From positions 62,001 through 126,000 of the forward strand of contig NZ_PISD01000013.1 in the NCBI RefSeq assembly GCF_002835735.1: a DNA stretch of 64,000 nucleotides, in the 5' to 3' direction. Shown in pieces: positions 61,505 to 64,000 of the stretch. Position numbers and translations under genes: made by a program. A model generated the notes under the pieces. The model ran no database searches, had not been told where the DNA came from, and saw only the letters and a list, made by a program, of their open reading frames with translations. The DNA comes from Cytobacillus horneckiae (GTDB lineage: Bacteria > Bacillota > Bacilli > Bacillales > Cytobacillaceae). The first letter of the stretch is position 1; every line of letters starts with the position of its first letter.

Positions 61505-61808
61505 AGTGATATATTGACACATTTGTCCGTTAAAAGGGGAAGACCCATGTTATTTTTTTCTGCTGTTTAGGTTTGCTTGATGATGGTGAAGTCTGCTTAT
61601 TATTAAGTCAAAGGTATAATCTAGGATTGAATGCACAGACTCTTTTTTTATAAATGAAACTGGAACCAAAAATAGGTGAGGATAAGCGAAAATGGTTACA
61701 GTTAATGATGACAAGGTGTATTTTATGCAGCCTTGTTTTTTTGTGCTCCAATTCTTTAAACTTTTATTCTCCTGATTCCCAGTGAATCTATGTAGAGGAG
61801 AGATAAAA
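61505..61808. other. Intergenic region before the ABC-F remnant
   Basis: No gene seen. It ends with AGAGGAGAG, the ribosome binding site of the remnant. Confidence 0.4.
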
Positions 61809-62090
61809 ATGAGCATTGAAACAATTGAAAATTTAACTCATATGTACGGTGATTAAATAAATTTGAAAAATACTAACTTTCGTTTGCTTTGAGGCGATCA
61901 TGCGAGCTTAACTTGACTGAGAGCAAATACTTATACTAGATAAGCCAACCAGTCATCTTGACCATTATGCAAAAGAAATGCTTCAGCATGCTAGGATACA
62001 GTTTTCCTTGTCTCCCATGAACCTGTATTTTATAAGGAGTGGATTACAAGTGTATGGAGGTGGGAGGAATTAATATTAGACTGGAATTAG
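61809..62090 (+). pseudogene. Remnant of an ABC-F ATPase (Uup/Vga-like)
   Basis: Starts with a proper ATG and ribosome binding site: MSIETIENLTHMYGD, stop, then INLKNTNFRLL, stop, GDHASLT. The frame then jumps, losing most of the gene, to LILDKPTSHLDHYAKEMLQHA (degraded Walker B LDEPTNHLD) and, after a further frameshift, VSHEPVFYKEWITSVW to a stop. These are the first and last parts of ABC-F ribosome-associated ATPases, which include antibiotic-resistance proteins. Large deletion plus nonsense and frameshift changes: dead. Confidence 0.8.
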
Positions 62091-62157
62091 TGGACGATCA
62101 AGAAATAGAAAAATGCGGCTGAGATGCCGGTTATTTTTCATATTGTATTTTAGATGA

Positions 62158-62256
62158 AATTAGATTATTATCTAATTAGATAATAATCTAATTGTAAAAT
62201 TCGCTTAGAGGCAGTAAAAGAGGAGCATCGCATTTTCTAATTAGATAAGTATCTAA
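62158..62256. promoter_or_regulatory. Three 16-bp palindromic operator copies before an MFS gene
   Basis: TTAGAT-N4-ATCTAA occurs at 62160-62175, 62176-62191 (abutting, together inside a 36-bp perfect palindrome 62158-62193) and 62241-62256 (within ATTAGATAAGTATCTAAT). Copies 2 and 3 are 65 bp apart. Such sites are typical of MarR/TetR-type repressors; no such regulator gene is in this window next to it. Confidence 0.7.
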
Positions 62257-62292
62257 TCGATAATCTTACTACTAAAAAGGAGATAACCCAAA

Positions 62293-63516
62293 GTGTCTAT
62301 AGTCAAACTATTTAAAGAAGAAAAGGACTATTTAAAGCTATTTTCAGCGGGGGTGTTAAATGGAATAGGTGACCGGTTTAGCCAGGTGGCGCTGCTCGCA
62401 TTATTATTAAATTTGACCGGGTCAGGGCTGGCCGTAGGGCTTGCATTAGCTATTCGGGTCATTCCATTTCTTATTTTCGCACCCTTTGGCGGTGCGCTTG
62501 CTGATCGTTTTTCACGCAGGAAGATATTAGTCTTTACTGATTTATCTAGAATTCTATTTGCAGTTTCTTTTATTTTTGTGAACGATCCATCAGCTATCTG
62601 GATTGTGTATGTATCCAGTTTCTTTCTCGCAGCTGGTGAAGCGATATATGCTCCCACCAGAAAATCAGCCATTCCATTTATGGTAAAACAGGAAAATATA
62701 ATCAAGGTGAATAGTTTAGAGCAAGTCATGGTTGGAGTAGTTTTAATTGGGGGATCTTTTTCAGGAGGGATTGTAACTCATTTCTTTGGAGCGAATCTTA
62801 CATTTATTATAAATGCACTCTCTTTCTTGTTGGCAGCGAACCTTCTTTCAAAACTACATGTTTTGGATAAGCAAACAGAACAGGAACCGCAGGACGAAAG
62901 TGAAAAAAGATTTCAGCAGCTGGCTACATTTAAAACAACGATGCTCGCATCAAATGTTCTCCTGCTCATTTTGTTAACTGAAATTATTGTCCCGCTATTC
63001 AACGGGATAGATAATGTGCTTATAAGTGTATACGCTGTTCAAGAATTTCATTTAGGAGAGGTAGGTGTTGGCCTTTTCTATGGTTCACTTGGCATCGGTT
63101 TAATGCTGAGCTTCCCTTTTGCAGAGCGGCTTCAAAAGCATCTGCTAAAAATAGGCCTTGTTGCGCTCGTATTAGAGGGTGCTGGATTAATGATGTTAAG
63201 TCAAACAGGATCTATATTTGCAGCTATACTGGCATTTATCGCTGTATCATTCTGTTCGGGTGTGGGGAACACATGTTTTGATTCTGTATTAATGAAGGAA
63301 ACGCCAGAAAAACATCGCGGTTTTATTTTTGGCATATTAACAACTATCTCTAATACATTAATGGGCCTATCCATGTTTGCAGCAGGTGTGGCAGCTGAAA
63401 TTATCCCCAATCGATTATTAGGATTCATCGGTGGAATAGGTTTTGTTCTAACGGGAATGCTTCTATTTTTATTATATATAATAATAGAGAAAGGTAAAAT
63501 CTACGCAAAATACTAA
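62293..63516 (+). CDS. MFS transporter (MFS_3 / YqjV- or enterobactin-exporter-like)
   Basis: 407 residues, twelve helices. GIGDRFSQVALLALLLNLTGSGLAVGLALAIRVIPFLIFAPFGGALADRFSRRKIL (motifs GDR, GGALADRFSRRK, the MFS motif A) and GEAIYAPTRKSAIPFMV after TM4. Exporter-type; substrate unknown. GTG start behind AAGGAGATAACC. Controlled probably by the palindromic operators upstream. Confidence 0.88.
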   Translation: MSIVKLFKEEKDYLKLFSAGVLNGIGDRFSQVALLALLLNLTGSGLAVGLALAIRVIPFLIFAPFGGALADRFSRRKILVFTDLSRILFAVSFIFVNDPSAIWIVYVSSFFLAAGEAIYAPTRKSAIPFMVKQENIIKVNSLEQVMVGVVLIGGSFSGGIVTHFFGANLTFIINALSFLLAANLLSKLHVLDKQTEQEPQDESEKRFQQLATFKTTMLASNVLLLILLTEIIVPLFNGIDNVLISVYAVQEFHLGEVGVGLFYGSLGIGLMLSFPFAERLQKHLLKIGLVALVLEGAGLMMLSQTGSIFAAILAFIAVSFCSGVGNTCFDSVLMKETPEKHRGFIFGILTTISNTLMGLSMFAAGVAAEIIPNRLLGFIGGIGFVLTGMLLFLLYIIIEKGKIYAKY

Positions 63517-63576
63517 CGGTAATGCCTTATCAGAGATTGGCAGACAAGCATATACTATCAAAAAGGAGTGGGAATA

Positions 63577-64000
63577 ATGGACTTTATTAGCCTTATTGCT
63601 CCATATGCGCAAAAAATAGCAAAGCAATATAATATTCTAGCTTCTCTTATCATTGCACAAGCGATACATGAATCCAATTGGGGAAAAAGCAAACTAGCAA
63701 TTGAAGGCAATAATCTATTTGGCATAAAAGGGTCCTATGAAGGTCAATCAATTGTTTTGAAAACGTTGGAGGTGAACAAAGGCGAGAAAGTTTATGTTGA
63801 TGCTCACTTTCGGAAGTATCCATCATGGTATGAATCTATGGAGGATTTAGCAAGGCTATATAAAAATGGCGTTTCATGGGATCGAAATAAATATCAATCG
63901 ATTATTGGAGAAAACGATTATAAAAAAGCTGCCAAAGCTGTGCAAGCTGCAGGATACGCAACAGACCCCAATTATGCGAATAAAGTAGTTACGGTCATTG
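63577..64000 (+). CDS. Glucosaminidase-domain protein, 3' end cut by window edge
   Basis: 141 residues are visible: FISLIAPYAQKIAKQYNILASLIIAQAIHESNWGKSKLA, GNNLFGIKGSY, KVYVDAHFRKYPSWYESMEDLARLY and AAGYATDPNYANKVV. This is a GH73-type glucosaminidase (LytG/FlgJ-like), with the catalytic Glu in QAIHESNWG. It lacks a signal peptide in the visible part. ATG behind AAAAAGGAGTGGG. Cell-wall hydrolase; the C-terminal binding modules, if any, lie outside the window. Confidence 0.9.
   Translation, partial: MDFISLIAPYAQKIAKQYNILASLIIAQAIHESNWGKSKLAIEGNNLFGIKGSYEGQSIVLKTLEVNKGEKVYVDAHFRKYPSWYESMEDLARLYKNGVSWDRNKYQSIIGENDYKKAAKAVQAAGYATDPNYANKVVTVI

Overview
The window is a stretch of a low-GC, endospore-forming Firmicute chromosome, most likely family Bacillaceae. 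The reasons are AGGAGG-type ribosome binding sites, frequent TTG and GTG starts, a CwlJ-type spore germination hydrolase, a yoaS-yozG-yoaT cluster, yclNOPQ- and yfiY/yfiZ/yfhA-type siderophore transporters, bdbDC, csaA, guaD and Bacillus-style Fur, Zur and TPP regulatory elements. No rRNA, tRNA, CRISPR array or intact transposon was found. I did not assign a species.

Layout. 1-13 kb is an accessory, partly decaying zone. Small proteins of unknown function (MOSC, DUF1284, DUF3841, DUF4279, a membrane protein/XRE pair) sit among three dead genes: a CPCC-type cysteine-rich protein, a DUF3231 protein and an endonuclease I. It also holds a GC-rich imported cassette of a secreted HNH nuclease with a small partner (7.56-8.48 kb) and a secreted chitin-active LPMO. 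13-20 kb carries DUF418, MFS, yoaS-yozG-yoaT, cwlJ and fra-like genes. 20.8-22.3 kb holds a Zur-type zinT gene and the first of two helically phased short-repeat arrays. 24-28 kb is a Fur-controlled schizokinen-type siderophore importer with back-to-back promoters around one Fur box. 28-42 kb is a mixed metabolic region: hydrolase, a frameshifted DUF2268 lipoprotein, a 587-aa orphan, LLM oxidoreductase, 3-hydroxyacyl-CoA dehydrogenase, a TsuA/TsuB-like thiosulfate pair, AraC, CsaA, and a MerR regulator divergent from a CPBP protease. 42-48 kb contains bdbDC, a phasin-like/UbiB pair in which UbiB appears to start at AUU, an EamA transporter and the second phased array. 48-55 kb holds a CHAP cell-wall hydrolase operon with a small Tat substrate, a TPP riboswitch before a short-chain dehydrogenase, and a MocR regulator divergent from a LysE exporter. 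55.7-60 kb is the petrobactin-type yclNOPQ system with two Fur-controlled promoters. 60-64 kb has a tiny phospholipase A2-like protein, an intact DUF3231 protein, an ABC-F relic, a set of palindromic operators before an MFS transporter, and the start of a glucosaminidase that runs off the right edge.

Main points of interest. Two intergenic arrays (about 21.9 and 47.8 kb) repeat a TTTATGCGTCA-like core every 20-21 bp, about two helical turns and not in codon register. A TPP riboswitch lies upstream of an SDR. UbiB/AarF appears to use an AUU start. A MerR-type 19-bp-spacer promoter precedes both CPBP genes, 33 kb apart. A secreted nuclease appears to be an actinobacterial-type body behind a Bacillus-type signal peptide. 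Iron and zinc control is dense: four Fur sites and three Zur-like sites.
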